Shown here: piece by piece, positions 26,157 through 35,169 of the stretch
How positions within the stretch are numbered: position 1 is the first letter of the stretch
How the letters are laid out: each line of letters starts with the position of its first letter
Assembly (NCBI RefSeq): GCF_009827435.1
Contig: NZ_WTYM01000058.1
Location: forward strand, 1 to 64,000
Source: Croceibacterium salegens
Lineage (GTDB): Bacteria; Pseudomonadota; Alphaproteobacteria; Sphingomonadales; Sphingomonadaceae
Length of the DNA: 64,000 bases
Reading direction: 5' to 3'
The notes under the pieces: generated by a model
The model's input: only the letters and a program-made list of their open reading frames with translations
Databases searched by the model: none
What the model was told of the DNA's origin: nothing
Made by a program: the position numbers and the translations under genes

Positions 26157-27434
26157 TCAGGCTGCGGCGTGCGTCAGCCCGCGGCGGGCGAGGGCCTTGG
26201 GTGCGGTTTCGACAAGGCCCATCGACACGAATCCGCTGATCACCGCGAGCACCATCAGCATCCACAGGAACGAGTTCACCCCGAGCATGTCGTTGAGGTA
26301 CCCGGCGAGCGGCGGGCCGAACACGCCGCCGAGGATCTCGCAGCTGCCCATCGCCAGGCCGAGCACGGTGGCGTGATGCAGCGGGCGGAAGCTCTCCGAA
26401 GGGATCGTCGCCATGAAGATCGGGAACACGCCGTTGACTGCCCAGCCGACGAAGAACAGCATGCCGAGTACCGTCGGGGAGCCGTCGAAGTACATCGCCG
26501 CCAGCGGACCGACGACCGAAAGGAACGGCAACCAGACCATCACCGGCTTCCGCCCGATGTAGTCCGACAGCCCCGAGATGCCAAAGCTGTAGATCGCCGC
26601 GGCTATGCCGAGGGAGCCCATGACCCAGCTGCCGGTGATCTCGTCGAAGCCCTTGGTCTGCACCAGGTAGAGCGGCATGAACGCCCAGGTGATGACGAAG
26701 TGGGCGACCATCAGCACGCCGACGACGACGCAGATCCACATGTTGCGGACCTTCATGGCCTCGGCGATGGTCATGGACTGGTCGGCGGCGTTGTCGGACT
26801 TGCGGACCGGGGCCGGCTCCTTGAGCAGGAACCAGATCAGCACCGCGCTGATGATCCCCGGGACACCGGCGAGGTAGAACGACTCGCGCCAGCCGAAAGC
26901 GGTGGCGAAGGCGACCAGCACGACCGGAGCGGCGAAGCTGCCAAGCAGGTTCGAGCCGAGGTTCTGCGCCACGCCCATCGCCAGGCCACGGCGTCGCGGG
27001 TCGACTTCGCTCGCCACCATCGCGTGGCTAATCGGCATGACGCCGCCTTCGGCTGCGCCCATCAGCAGCCGCGCGCCGAGCAGCAGCGCGAAGCTCGAAG
27101 CGAGGCCGGTGAGAAACGAGCAGAGCGAGAAGGCGAGTGTCGCCATCACTAGCAGGATCTTCCGCTTGCCCATCGAGTCCGACAGCCGCCCGTAAAAGAA
27201 CGCTGCGATCGCCCAGGTGAAGCTGAGGCCGCCCGCGATTAGGCCGATCTGGGTCTGCGTGAGCCCGAGTTCGGGCTGGACCGAGGGCATCAGCACGTTG
27301 AGCGCCTGGCGGTCGAAAAAGACGATTCCGAAGTTGAGGCTGAGCAGGAAGACCAGCAGCATCTGGTATCCGGCGGAATTCTTCAGCCAGTTGCCCTCTG
27401 GCCGATCAACGATTGTAGCGGACGACATTGCCAT
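26157..27434 (-). CDS. MFS transporter, anion:cation symporter-like
   Basis: 425 aa, twelve predicted helices. The N-terminal half has FFDRQALNVLMPSVQPELGLTQTQIGLI and the MFS loop GRLSDSMGKRK; the RLLMGAAEGGVMP segment is typical of aromatic- and hexuronate-type carboxylate symporters. It probably imports the substrate of the surrounding catabolic cluster. No signal peptide, normal length. Confidence 0.8.
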   Translation of the reverse strand: MAMSSATIVDRPEGNWLKNSAGYQMLLVFLLSLNFGIVFFDRQALNVLMPSVQPELGLTQTQIGLIAGGLSFTWAIAAFFYGRLSDSMGKRKILLVMATLAFSLCSFLTGLASSFALLLGARLLMGAAEGGVMPISHAMVASEVDPRRRGLAMGVAQNLGSNLLGSFAAPVVLVAFATAFGWRESFYLAGVPGIISAVLIWFLLKEPAPVRKSDNAADQSMTIAEAMKVRNMWICVVVGVLMVAHFVITWAFMPLYLVQTKGFDEITGSWVMGSLGIAAAIYSFGISGLSDYIGRKPVMVWLPFLSVVGPLAAMYFDGSPTVLGMLFFVGWAVNGVFPIFMATIPSESFRPLHHATVLGLAMGSCEILGGVFGPPLAGYLNDMLGVNSFLWMLMVLAVISGFVSMGLVETAPKALARRGLTHAAA

Positions 27435-27465
27435 ATTTTTGGGACTTTCAGACGTTTGGGACTTT

Positions 27466-28011
27466 CTAAAGGAAGGAGCGGACGGGGTCGCTACCGTCCC
27501 AACCTTGCGATGCCTTCCAGAAGCGGGTGAATGTTTCGTCCATGCCCGGGGTCACAGGCAAAAGTTCGAGAAAGCCCCATTGCGGCCCGTTGCCGTCGTC
27601 GAGGTAGACCACCTCGCCACCGGTCGGCACGGCGGCACGAAATGCCTCGACATAGCCGCGCTGCTGGTAGGCTAGGCTGTCGGCATCGACGTCGGCGCAG
27701 GCGAGGCCGAAGTGATGGAAGCCGTAGCCCCGGTGGGCGATGGTCTCGCGGTAGACGCTGGGATTGTTGTCGAGCGGCTGGATCAGTTCCATCAGCATGT
27801 GCCCGGCGAAGCCCATGGCGATGGCGATGTCGGCGGTCGATTCCTCGCCGCGATAGGTTTGCCCGGGCACGAGGAAGTGCGGCAGCACGAAGAACGGTCC
27901 CGCGCCGGTGTTGGTGATCCAGTGCCTGATGGCGGATTCGAGGTCTTCGACCACGAACGCGGTCTGCGCGATCCCGCCCATTGGCTGGCCGTAGCCAAGC
28001 TCGTCTGCCAT
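27466..28011 (-). CDS. VOC-superfamily (glyoxalase/dioxygenase fold) protein, copy 1
   Basis: 181 aa with a single VOC module pattern: GIAQTAFVVEDLESAIRHW, MELIQPLDNNPSVYRE, GFHHFGLACADVD and FLELLP. The conserved His and Glu are candidate metal ligands. Members act as lyases, epimerases or extradiol dioxygenases. The ATG at 28011 follows GGGGAGAGG. The gene upstream encodes a close paralog of equal length. Confidence 0.75.
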   Translation of the reverse strand: MADELGYGQPMGGIAQTAFVVEDLESAIRHWITNTGAGPFFVLPHFLVPGQTYRGEESTADIAIAMGFAGHMLMELIQPLDNNPSVYRETIAHRGYGFHHFGLACADVDADSLAYQQRGYVEAFRAAVPTGGEVVYLDDGNGPQWGFLELLPVTPGMDETFTRFWKASQGWDGSDPVRSFL

Positions 28012-28108
28012 TTGCCTCTCCCCTCGCCGGCTTAGCCGGTCATTCACCATGGCTCGCCAATCAACGGGACAAAGTCAATCGGCTTGCTCGTCGCATGCGC
28101 CATTTACC

Positions 28109-28654
28109 TCATGCGAAGGGGCGGATCGGATCGCTGCCGTCCCAGTCCTGTGCCGCCTGCCAGAAGCGGGTGAAGGTCTCGTCCATCTGCGGCGTTGCCG
28201 GGAGCAGTTCGAGATAGCCTGGGTGGACCGGGTTCTTCGGTCCGAGGAACACCACCTCGCCGCCGGTCGGCACCGGGTTTCGGCTCACTTCCTCGTAGCC
28301 GCGGGCAATGTGCTCGGCGCGGGCCGTCTCGACGTCGTCGTAAGCGACGCCGAAGTGATGGAAGCCGAAGCCGTGTTCGAGGATCGCCTCGGTAAAGATC
28401 GAGGGCGCGGAATCATGCGGCTGGATGAGCTCGATCTGGAAGTGCCCGGCAAAGCCCATGGCCAGGCTCGTTTCCGTAGGAGAGATGCGGCCGCGGTAGG
28501 TGCGATTGGGTCCCTTGGCGTGCTCGATGATGAAGAATGGCCCGGCACCGCCGTCGCGGGTGTAGAACTCGATCGCCTTTTTCAGGTCGGGGACCAGATA
28601 GGCCACCTGCATGATCGCCCCGGTCGGCTGGCCGAATCCGAGCATTCGTCCCAT
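28109..28654 (-). CDS. VOC-superfamily protein, copy 2
   Basis: 181 aa, clearly paralogous to copy 1 along its whole length (LGFGQPTGAIMQVAYLVPDL, AMGFAGHFQIELIQPHD, HGFGFHHFGVAYDDVE, and nearly identical C-termini MDETFTRFW and DWDGSDP). It starts at 28654 after GGGAGA; a longer upstream frame is not VOC-like. It is divergent from the class II aldolase gene. Confidence 0.75.
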   Translation of the reverse strand: MGRMLGFGQPTGAIMQVAYLVPDLKKAIEFYTRDGGAGPFFIIEHAKGPNRTYRGRISPTETSLAMGFAGHFQIELIQPHDSAPSIFTEAILEHGFGFHHFGVAYDDVETARAEHIARGYEEVSRNPVPTGGEVVFLGPKNPVHPGYLELLPATPQMDETFTRFWQAAQDWDGSDPIRPFA

Positions 28655-28735
28655 CGCAACGTCTCCCTCGTCCCATCGCTCGCCATTGGCGGAACCGGAG
28701 TCAATCGCTAAGGCTTCCCCCGATTGGAGAATACC

Positions 28736-29494
28736 ATGGCGACGCAGCTCAAGTTCGAAGTCAAATGCAGCGAAGCCGAATGGCAGGCGCGGCAGGACCT
28801 CGCCGCCTGCTACCGGATTTTCGCGCACCTCGGCTGGTGCGAAAGCATCTACAACCACATCACCTTGCGCGTGCCGGGCGAGGACAATGCCTTCCTCATC
28901 AACCCTTACGGCCTGCTGTGGGAAGAAGTCACCGCATCGAACCTCGTCAAGATCGATGGCGACGGCAACAAGGTCGGCGACAACCCTTACCCGGTCAACC
29001 TCGCCGGATTCACCCAGCACTCCGTGTTCCACAAGAGCCTGCCCTACGCCCACGCCATCGTCCACACGCACACGCCCGATACGATGGCGGTGTGTTCGAC
29101 CGAAGGCGGGCTCGAGGCGTCAAACTTCTATTCGTGCTTTTTCGAGGGCGCGATCGGCTACCACGACTTCGAAGGCATCACGGTGCGCTCGGAAGAGGGC
29201 GAGCGGCTCGTCAAGAATATCGGCAATCACTTCATCCTGATGCTGCGCAACCACGGCCCAGTGGTCATGGGGCGCACGATCCAGGAAATGTTCCTGATGT
29301 ACTACATGCTGCAGCGCGCGTGCGAAGTGCAGGTCAAGACCGCCAGCCTCGGCAAGCCGATCGTGGTCCCGCCCGAGGTCATCGACACCCACCAGCGCGA
29401 CCGCGACAAGCAGCTGACCACCGATTTCGGCAAGCTCGATTTCGAAGCGTGGAAGCGCAAGATCGACACCATCGACCGCAGCTGGCGCGACTGA
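28736..29494 (+). CDS. Class II aldolase/adducin-family protein
   Basis: 252 aa. The family zinc site is visible: HTHTPDTMAV (two His) and the later LRNHGPVVMG (third His), with SIYNHITLRVPG as substrate loop and the acidic residue in FFEGAIGYHDFEG. Relatives are fuculose/rhamnulose-phosphate aldolases, and also decarboxylases and other lyases in aromatic or aliphatic pathways. The ATG at 28736 follows GGAGA. It may give the C-C cleavage step of the cluster to the left. Confidence 0.78.
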   Translation: MATQLKFEVKCSEAEWQARQDLAACYRIFAHLGWCESIYNHITLRVPGEDNAFLINPYGLLWEEVTASNLVKIDGDGNKVGDNPYPVNLAGFTQHSVFHKSLPYAHAIVHTHTPDTMAVCSTEGGLEASNFYSCFFEGAIGYHDFEGITVRSEEGERLVKNIGNHFILMLRNHGPVVMGRTIQEMFLMYYMLQRACEVQVKTASLGKPIVVPPEVIDTHQRDRDKQLTTDFGKLDFEAWKRKIDTIDRSWRD

Positions 29495-29736
29495 GAGCAG
29501 CGGCGCTCCGGACCTCCTGCCCCAAGTGCGGCAGACCGGTAGCCAGTGTCATGCTGACCGCCGACGCAGTGGGCTGGTACTGCCCCGCTCAATGGACTGA
29601 GGGAGGGGCAAGCAGGGACATGTGGACCGGGCTGGAGCTTGAAGGGAGAGCTGTCGAAGGCATGTCGATGTACCGCTGCAAGACGTGTGGGCTCCTTGCA
29701 AGTCAGGCCGGGGCAGTGAAAGACTGCAATTCATGA
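29491..29736 (+). CDS. Putative small zinc-ribbon protein, start uncertain
   Basis: This frame encodes about 80 residues with a CPKCG pair, a lone Cys in WYCPAQW and a CKTCG pair, spaced like a rubredoxin-type or zinc-ribbon knuckle. It ends in ATGA overlapping the start of the 2Fe-2S gene. No ATG, GTG or TTG stands before the first Cys pair within the gap; the only candidate is CTG at 29491, overlapping the aldolase stop. If translation starts at ATG 29550 the first Cys pair is lost. Real coding is likely but unproven. Confidence 0.4.
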   Translation: MRAAALRTSCPKCGRPVASVMLTADAVGWYCPAQWTEGGASRDMWTGLELEGRAVEGMSMYRCKTCGLLASQAGAVKDCNS

Positions 29737-30287
29737 CCGCGCTTACCGTCAACGAACGCCCCGTACGCATCGAGATCGACCCGCAAACGCCGCTGCTCTG
29801 GGCGCTGCGCGACGCGGCCAACCTGACGGGCACCAAGTACGGCTGCGGGGTCGGCGATTGCGGCGCCTGCATGGTGCTGGTCGACGGCGAAGCGCTACGC
29901 TCCTGCCTCATCACCCTGGCCGAGGCCGAGGGGCGCTACATCACCACGATCGAGGGCCTGAGCCGTGACCGCAGCCACCCGGTGCAGCAGGCGCTCGTCG
30001 CCGAGCAGGCGATCCAGTGCGGCTACTGCACTCCGGGCATCGCCATCGCCGCTGCTTCGTTGCTGGCGCGCAACCCGGCGCCGAGCGAGGACGAGATCAA
30101 GCAGGCGGTTCCCAACTTGTGCCGCTGCGGGGTCTATCCGCGACTGGTCAGGGCCATCCAGCGCGCCGGGCGAGTGGCGCGGCGGCAGGAACGGATCAGC
30201 GCCGCGCCCGCGCCGGGCATTGACCCGGCGGACGCCGCGGTTGCCGTCCCGGCGATGCGCCCTGCGCCGGCGCCCTCGGGCGACTAG
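29733..30287 (+). CDS. (2Fe-2S)-binding subunit of a xanthine-oxidase-family hydroxylase
   Basis: 184 aa. An N-terminal plant-type ferredoxin cluster site (KYGCGVGDCGACMVLVDG ... SC) and a C-terminal helical cluster site (QCGYCTPGI ... NLCRCGVYPR), as in IorA/CoxS. It transfers electrons for a Mo-containing large subunit. No IorB/CoxL large-subunit gene is beside it; the next gene is an opposite-strand receptor. The Pro/Ala-rich C-terminal tail (about 155-184) is longer than usual. Confidence 0.85.
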   Translation: MTALTVNERPVRIEIDPQTPLLWALRDAANLTGTKYGCGVGDCGACMVLVDGEALRSCLITLAEAEGRYITTIEGLSRDRSHPVQQALVAEQAIQCGYCTPGIAIAAASLLARNPAPSEDEIKQAVPNLCRCGVYPRLVRAIQRAGRVARRQERISAAPAPGIDPADAAVAVPAMRPAPAPSGD

Positions 30288-32374
30288 AAGCTGACCTTCG
30301 CGCCTATCCGGGCAGTGAACGGCTTGCCCGGTTGGATGTTGTTGTCACCATGCGCGCTGGCGAAATAGCCGGCGTCGAACAGGTTCTCGATGTTGAGCTG
30401 CAGCGCGACGTTGTCGGTCAGGTTGTAGTAGGCCGCGGCGTCGATCCGGGTGTAGGCCGGAAGCGTCACCGTATGGCTTAGCGAGGCGAACTGGCTCGAC
30501 TGGTGGACGAGCCCTGCGCCGAGCGAGAAACGCTCCGTCAGGTCGTAGTGCGCCCAGGCGCTGGCCTGGTGCTTCGGCAACTGCTGCAAGCGGGTACCGG
30601 CGGCGGCGCGGGTAGTGTCGTCACGAATTTCGCCGTCGAGATAGGTGTAGCCCAGGCTGACATCGAGGCCGGGCAGGACCGAACCGGCAAGGCTCGCCTC
30701 GAAACCTTCGACCCGGGTCGATCCGGTGAGGACAATGAAGCCCGGATTGAGCGGGTCGGCCGCCTGAGTGTTGCTGCGGTCGAGGCGGAACACGGCCGCG
30801 GTGAGGAACAGTTCGGGCTGCAGCAGCCACTTGAGTCCGACCTCGTAGTTGCGGAACACCTCGGGATCGAGCAGTTCCTCTTGCGGGTCGACAAGGCTGA
30901 ACTGGTCGCCGGACTGCGGCAGGAAGCTCTCCGAATAGCTGGCGTAGAGCGAAATTGACGTGCTCGGCTTGACGATCACCCCGAGGCGCGGGTTCCAGCG
31001 TTCGTCGAGGCGCGCCCCGGGAGTATTGGTGACGAGGTCCTCGCTGGTCAGGTCGAAGCGCTCATACCGCACGCCGCCGACCAGTTGCACGATCCCAAGG
31101 TCGAGCTGTTCCTGGACGTATGCCGCGAAGACCGAGAGGTCCGACATTGACGCACGTTGCGGGGCGACCGTGAAGGCCGGTACGAAAATGGTCTCGGCAA
31201 GCGGGACGTCGACGCGCGAGGCGCCGCCGGCGAAAGTCGCCTGGTTGCGCAGCGAGGAACTTTCCTGGCTCATCGCTTCCACGCCGAGCAGCACGGTGTG
31301 ACCCGCGCCGCCCGTGTCGAACTGGGCAACAAGGTTGGCCTGGCCGATCAGGTTCTCGCGCTCGGTGCCGCTCTGGTAGCCGGACAGCGTGGCCGTCGTG
31401 GCGGTCGCACCGGCGGGCACGATGTTCGAATAGAACAGGTCGTAATTGGCGTACTGCACCGTGGCGTTGGCGCTCAGGCCTTGGGAGAACTCGTGAACCA
31501 GCCGGGCGCGGGCGATGTGCGCGGTGGTTTCGGAGTGGTTAAAGTCGGGATCGCCGAACAGCGTATCGTCGTATCCGCGCAGCGGCTCGCCATTGAGCGA
31601 GGGGATGCCTCGGTCGGTCAAGCGCCGCTCGTCGTCGTAGGAATAGGTCGCGGTCAGCCGGGTGTCGGGGCCGAGTTCGGCAGTGACCGTCGGGCTCACG
31701 CCGATGAAGCGGCCTTCGTAGAACTGGCGGTTGCTGTCGAACTCCTCGTAGGTCGCGTTAAGGCGGGCAGCGAAGCCCTGCCCGAGCGGGGCATTGACGT
31801 CGCCACCCAGCGAGAAGGCACTGAACTGGTCGACGGAGGCGGATAGCGAGCCGAAGTTCTGCATCGTATCGGCCGACTTGCTGACCCGGTTGATCGCCCC
31901 GCCACCGCCGCCGCGGCCGAAGATCAGTGCGTTGGCACCCTTGAGCACCTCGATGCGCTCGATGTTGTAGAGCGGGCGGTAGTACTGGGCGTCGTCGCGC
32001 AGCCCGTCGATGTAGAAATCCGCGGTGGTCGACTGGCCGCGCAGGTAGACCGCGTCGCGGTGCCCCTCGCCGGTGTCGAGTGAGACGCCGGGGACGTAGC
32101 GCAGAGCCTCGTTGAGCCCGCGCAGGGACTGGTCCTCGATCTGGTCCTGGGTGATCGTGGTCACCGTCTGCGGCACGTCGATCAGCGGAGTCGGGGTCTT
32201 CGTCGCGGTCGAGCCGTCGTCGCTGGCATATCCGCCGATAGTCGCGGTCACGACGATTTCCGAACCCAGGTAATCGCGCTCCGGCGCCATGTCCGCCAGC
32301 GCCGGCGAAGCGGTACCAGCAAGGACGGTGGCGGAGAGAAGGGCGGCACGGCGAAGAGACGTGGAAATGGTCAC
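30284..32374 (-). CDS. TonB-dependent siderophore receptor
   Basis: 696 aa outer-membrane receptor. It has a signal peptide (cut near SPALA), the TonB-box-like EIVVTAT, a plug domain (VPQTVTTITQDQIEDQSLRGLNEALRYVPGV, AVYLRGQSTTADFYIDGLRD, IERIEVLKGANALIFGRGGGGGAINRV) and a 22-strand-type barrel ending in the aromatic residue F. The FhuA/FecA-like plug points to ferric siderophores. The GTG at 32374 follows AGGGAG. Fur-like repeats lie just upstream. Its end overlaps the convergent 2Fe-2S gene by 4 bases. Confidence 0.9.
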   Translation of the reverse strand: MTISTSLRRAALLSATVLAGTASPALADMAPERDYLGSEIVVTATIGGYASDDGSTATKTPTPLIDVPQTVTTITQDQIEDQSLRGLNEALRYVPGVSLDTGEGHRDAVYLRGQSTTADFYIDGLRDDAQYYRPLYNIERIEVLKGANALIFGRGGGGGAINRVSKSADTMQNFGSLSASVDQFSAFSLGGDVNAPLGQGFAARLNATYEEFDSNRQFYEGRFIGVSPTVTAELGPDTRLTATYSYDDERRLTDRGIPSLNGEPLRGYDDTLFGDPDFNHSETTAHIARARLVHEFSQGLSANATVQYANYDLFYSNIVPAGATATTATLSGYQSGTERENLIGQANLVAQFDTGGAGHTVLLGVEAMSQESSSLRNQATFAGGASRVDVPLAETIFVPAFTVAPQRASMSDLSVFAAYVQEQLDLGIVQLVGGVRYERFDLTSEDLVTNTPGARLDERWNPRLGVIVKPSTSISLYASYSESFLPQSGDQFSLVDPQEELLDPEVFRNYEVGLKWLLQPELFLTAAVFRLDRSNTQAADPLNPGFIVLTGSTRVEGFEASLAGSVLPGLDVSLGYTYLDGEIRDDTTRAAAGTRLQQLPKHQASAWAHYDLTERFSLGAGLVHQSSQFASLSHTVTLPAYTRIDAAAYYNLTDNVALQLNIENLFDAGYFASAHGDNNIQPGKPFTARIGAKVSF

Positions 32375-32396
32375 GAAAACTCCCTGTCGAGTTATG

Positions 32397-32440
32397 TTGC
32401 AATTGATTCGCAACAACGCCTCTATTGCGAAGCATTCGCA
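32397..32440. promoter_or_regulatory. Two Fur-like inverted repeats upstream of the siderophore receptor
   Basis: The 17-base element at 32397-32413 has arms TTGCAATT / ATTCGCAA (6 of 8 paired), and 32426-32440 is a perfect TGCGAA-N3-TTCGCA palindrome. AT-rich repeats with TGC/GCA ends before iron-uptake receptors are typical of alphaproteobacterial Fur/Irr-type sites. Iron repression is inferred. Confidence 0.5.
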
Positions 32441-32522
32441 GTTGCAACTGACAAAGTCAGGGTTGGCGTAGTTTTTTCCGACCGCTAGGGCTGGCCTATG
32501 TTGCAACCGAGAGGAACAGCAC

Positions 32523-32867
32523 ATGAAGGCGACGATCTGGCACAATCCCGGTTGCAGCAAATCTCGCGCCGCGCTCGAGACCTTGCAGGGCCGCGACGAC
32601 ATCGACCTGACCGTGGTGCAGTACCTCAAGCACCCGCCGAGCCGTGAAAAGCTCGCCCAGCTCTACATGACCGCAGGCATCGCCCCGCGCGAGGGCCTCC
32701 GCACGCAGGGCACCGATGCGAAGGAGCGCGGCCTAACCGAGGCCGACGACGACACCGTGCTCGATGCCATGACGACCGATCCCAAGCTGATCGAGCGACC
32801 ACTGGTTGAAACCGAAAAGGGGGTCCGCCTTTGCCGCCCGCCTGAGGTCATCGGCGAAATCCTCTGA
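32523..32867 (+). CDS. arsC: ArsC/Spx-family arsenate reductase-like protein
   Basis: 114 aa thioredoxin-fold protein. Catalytic Cys11 is in HNPGCSKSRAAL, and the family LIERPLVE and GVRLCRPPE motifs are present; this is the glutathione/glutaredoxin-dependent class. It may reduce arsenate, but it stands alone with no arsB, acr3 or arsR nearby, so a housekeeping role cannot be excluded. Confidence 0.85.
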   Translation: MKATIWHNPGCSKSRAALETLQGRDDIDLTVVQYLKHPPSREKLAQLYMTAGIAPREGLRTQGTDAKERGLTEADDDTVLDAMTTDPKLIERPLVETEKGVRLCRPPEVIGEIL

Positions 32868-32957
32868 TCGGTTAACCCGCGCGGGTTGCATCGGACGGGC
32901 TTATCTGCGAGGCCGCGAAGCATATTCTGGCCGGGCGCAGCCGGTCGCAGAGGGTGC

Positions 32958-33596
32958 GTGAAGTCGATGGATGGAAGCGAACTGGCAACGGAACGCCGCG
33001 GCTCGAAGCTGGCCCGGCGGATCACCCGGGCGCTCGGGCCGGCCGGTGTGTTCTTCCAGGGCTTCCTCGAGCACCCGCGCATGGTCGGCTCAATCATTCC
33101 TTCGTCCGAACACACGATCCGCAAGATGCTTGCCCCGGTCGATTGGGAGAGGTGCAAGGTCTTCGTCGAATACGGCCCCGGCGTGGGTACCTTCTGCCGC
33201 CCGGTCCTCGACCGCCTGCCGCGTGACGGTGTGCTGGTGGTAATCGACACCAACCCGCTGTTCATCGACTACCTCCAGCGCACCATCGGGGACAGCCGCT
33301 TCCACCCGGTGCTCGGATCGGCGGCGGACGTCGAAGCGATTCTCGCTGCGCTGGGTCACGACAAGGCCGACTACGTCCTGTCAGGCCTACCCTTCTCGAC
33401 CCTGCCCGAAGGCGTCGGCCCGGCGATCGCCGCGGCCACGCACCGCGTGGTGCGCCAGGGCGGCGCGTTCCTGACCTATCAGTTCAGCACCACCGCGCGC
33501 GACCTGACCGCTCGGCACTTCGCGCGGGTCGATACCGGTTTCACATGGTGGAACATCCCGCCCTGCCTGCTTGCCTTTGGCTGGCAGGAGGGCTGA
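32958..33596 (+). CDS. Class I SAM-dependent methyltransferase, phospholipid N-methyltransferase-like
   Basis: 212 aa. SAM-binding motif I VFVEYGPGVGTF is followed by VVIDTNPLFIDYL and the post-motif YVLSGLPFSTLP, preceded by FLEHPRMVGSIIPSSEH, a pattern of PmtA/rRNA-adenine-methylase-like enzymes. It may methylate phosphatidylethanolamine toward phosphatidylcholine. The GTG at 32958 is chosen for the AGAGGG upstream; an ATG nine bases later is the alternative. Confidence 0.7.
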   Translation: MKSMDGSELATERRGSKLARRITRALGPAGVFFQGFLEHPRMVGSIIPSSEHTIRKMLAPVDWERCKVFVEYGPGVGTFCRPVLDRLPRDGVLVVIDTNPLFIDYLQRTIGDSRFHPVLGSAADVEAILAALGHDKADYVLSGLPFSTLPEGVGPAIAAATHRVVRQGGAFLTYQFSTTARDLTARHFARVDTGFTWWNIPPCLLAFGWQEG

Positions 33597-33608
33597 GCTC
33601 CACCGCAC

Positions 33609-34424
33609 CTATTCAAACGTATCGCTGATTTTCGAGCCGCTGGTACCGGCGAACTGGTCGTGCACCGCCGAGAGCACGGCGAGGAACCCCGTCGCCCAGA
33701 CCGCATTCATCAGTGCCGAGATCAGGCCGTTACCGAAGAGCATGGCTTCGGGCCCAAGCAGCGCGAACACAAACGTCACCACCAGGGAAATGACGATCAT
33801 CACCACGACCAGCGCGAGGCCCAGCAGGAAGTAGAACCCCAACAGCCGAAACGAATTGCCCTTGGTCAGCTGCCACGAGCGTGACAGGGCGGTGATTGGG
33901 TTGCCGACATCTTCCTTCACGAGCACCGCCGGGACCAGCGAGAACTTCGTGAACGCGTAGAACAGCAGTGGAATCAGGATGACGAAGCCGATCGTCGCGA
34001 GAGCCGTTGACGCCGCCGCGGTCAATCCGACAAGCACGACTGCCAGCAGGCCGAAGCCGCATCCGACGATCAGGTACGCGGCGATATACGACAGCACCTT
34101 CCTGACACCGATCTTGAGCGCATCGGCCACGGTTGGCCGGCGATGGTCGGTAAGCAGTGCGAGGATGCCGAGCATACCGATACCCTGCAGGAGCGATACA
34201 AGGATAATCAACCACCACATCCGGCCATAGAACTCGCCCATTTTCTCGAAAGCCTGTTCGTCTGCGGCCGGATCGGTCATGGATGTCGCCAGATCCGGCA
34301 TCATCAGCATGAAGGCGAGATAGGGCAGGAAGAAGAACACCCCCGCCACCACGAAGACGACGTCCTTGTTCGCGCCGACGAGCGCCATGGCATCGTTCCA
34401 GGCCCGGTTCATTTCAAGCTTCAT
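33609..34424 (-). CDS. Integral membrane protein, glycerophosphodiesterase-membrane-domain-like
   Basis: 271 aa with about six hydrophobic helices, and a characteristic middle [28 protein letters not shown] motif, seen in the GPDP membrane-domain family of unclear function. The start at 34424 follows GGGGGAG. No enzymatic domain. Convergent with the methyltransferase gene and divergent from lipB. Confidence 0.6.
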   Translation of the reverse strand: MKLEMNRAWNDAMALVGANKDVVFVVAGVFFFLPYLAFMLMMPDLATSMTDPAADEQAFEKMGEFYGRMWWLIILVSLLQGIGMLGILALLTDHRRPTVADALKIGVRKVLSYIAAYLIVGCGFGLLAVVLVGLTAAASTALATIGFVILIPLLFYAFTKFSLVPAVLVKEDVGNPITALSRSWQLTKGNSFRLLGFYFLLGLALVVVMIVISLVVTFVFALLGPEAMLFGNGLISALMNAVWATGFLAVLSAVHDQFAGTSGSKISDTFE

Positions 34425-34500
34425 GGTCTGCTCCCCCTCACTAGTGCTATGCCCCTCTCGCCTCTTGATAAACCCGGCAATCGTCGCCACGCAATCGCCG

Positions 34501-35169
34501 ATGACGAGCGCTTCCCCATCCGCATTCGAATTGCGCCGGAACTATGGGCCGGTGCCCTATCGCCAGGCGCTGGTCGAGCAGGAAGCGCGCAATGCCGCCA
34601 TCGCTGCCGGCGAGGCGCGCGAACTGGTCTGGCTGCTCGAACACCCGCCGGTCTACACCGCCGGGACCAGCGCCGACGCGGCCGAGCTGATCGACCCGCG
34701 TTTCGAGGTCGTCGAGACCGGCCGCGGCGGGCGCTACACCTATCACGGTCCGGGCCAGCGCGTGGGCTATGTCCTGCTCGACCTTGCGAAGCGCGGGAAG
34801 GACGTGCGCTGCTTCGTCCACTCGCTCGAAGGCTGGGTCATCGCCACGCTAGCCGACTTCGGGGTCGAGGCTTGGCGCGCCGAGGGGCGCATCGGCATCT
34901 GGACCCGCGACATCGACGGCAGCGAAGCGAAGATCGGCGCGATCGGCGTGCGCATCCGCCGTTGGGTCACGATGCACGGTTTCGCCGTCAACCTCGCGCC
35001 CGACCTGTCGCACTTCGGCGGCATCGTGCCCTGCGGCATCGCCGAGTATGGCGTTACCAGCCTCGAACGGCTCGGAATCGCGGTTGCGCCGGAGGAGTGG
35101 GATGGGGCATTGCTCGCCCACGCGGACGGATTCCTCGCCGCGCTAGGGAGTTCGCAGTGCGCCGCTTGA
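34501..35169 (+). CDS. lipB: Octanoyl-[acyl-carrier-protein]:protein N-octanoyltransferase
   Basis: 222 aa. It moves octanoyl from ACP to lipoyl domains, the first step of lipoate synthesis. Signatures: [37 protein letters not shown], the catalytic Lys in [12 protein letters not shown] and the catalytic Cys in GGIVPCGI. The chosen ATG at 34501 has no strong ribosome binding site but gives the family's usual N-terminus. The end overlaps the lipoprotein gene. Confidence 0.93.
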   Translation: MTSASPSAFELRRNYGPVPYRQALVEQEARNAAIAAGEARELVWLLEHPPVYTAGTSADAAELIDPRFEVVETGRGGRYTYHGPGQRVGYVLLDLAKRGKDVRCFVHSLEGWVIATLADFGVEAWRAEGRIGIWTRDIDGSEAKIGAIGVRIRRWVTMHGFAVNLAPDLSHFGGIVPCGIAEYGVTSLERLGIAVAPEEWDGALLAHADGFLAALGSSQCAA

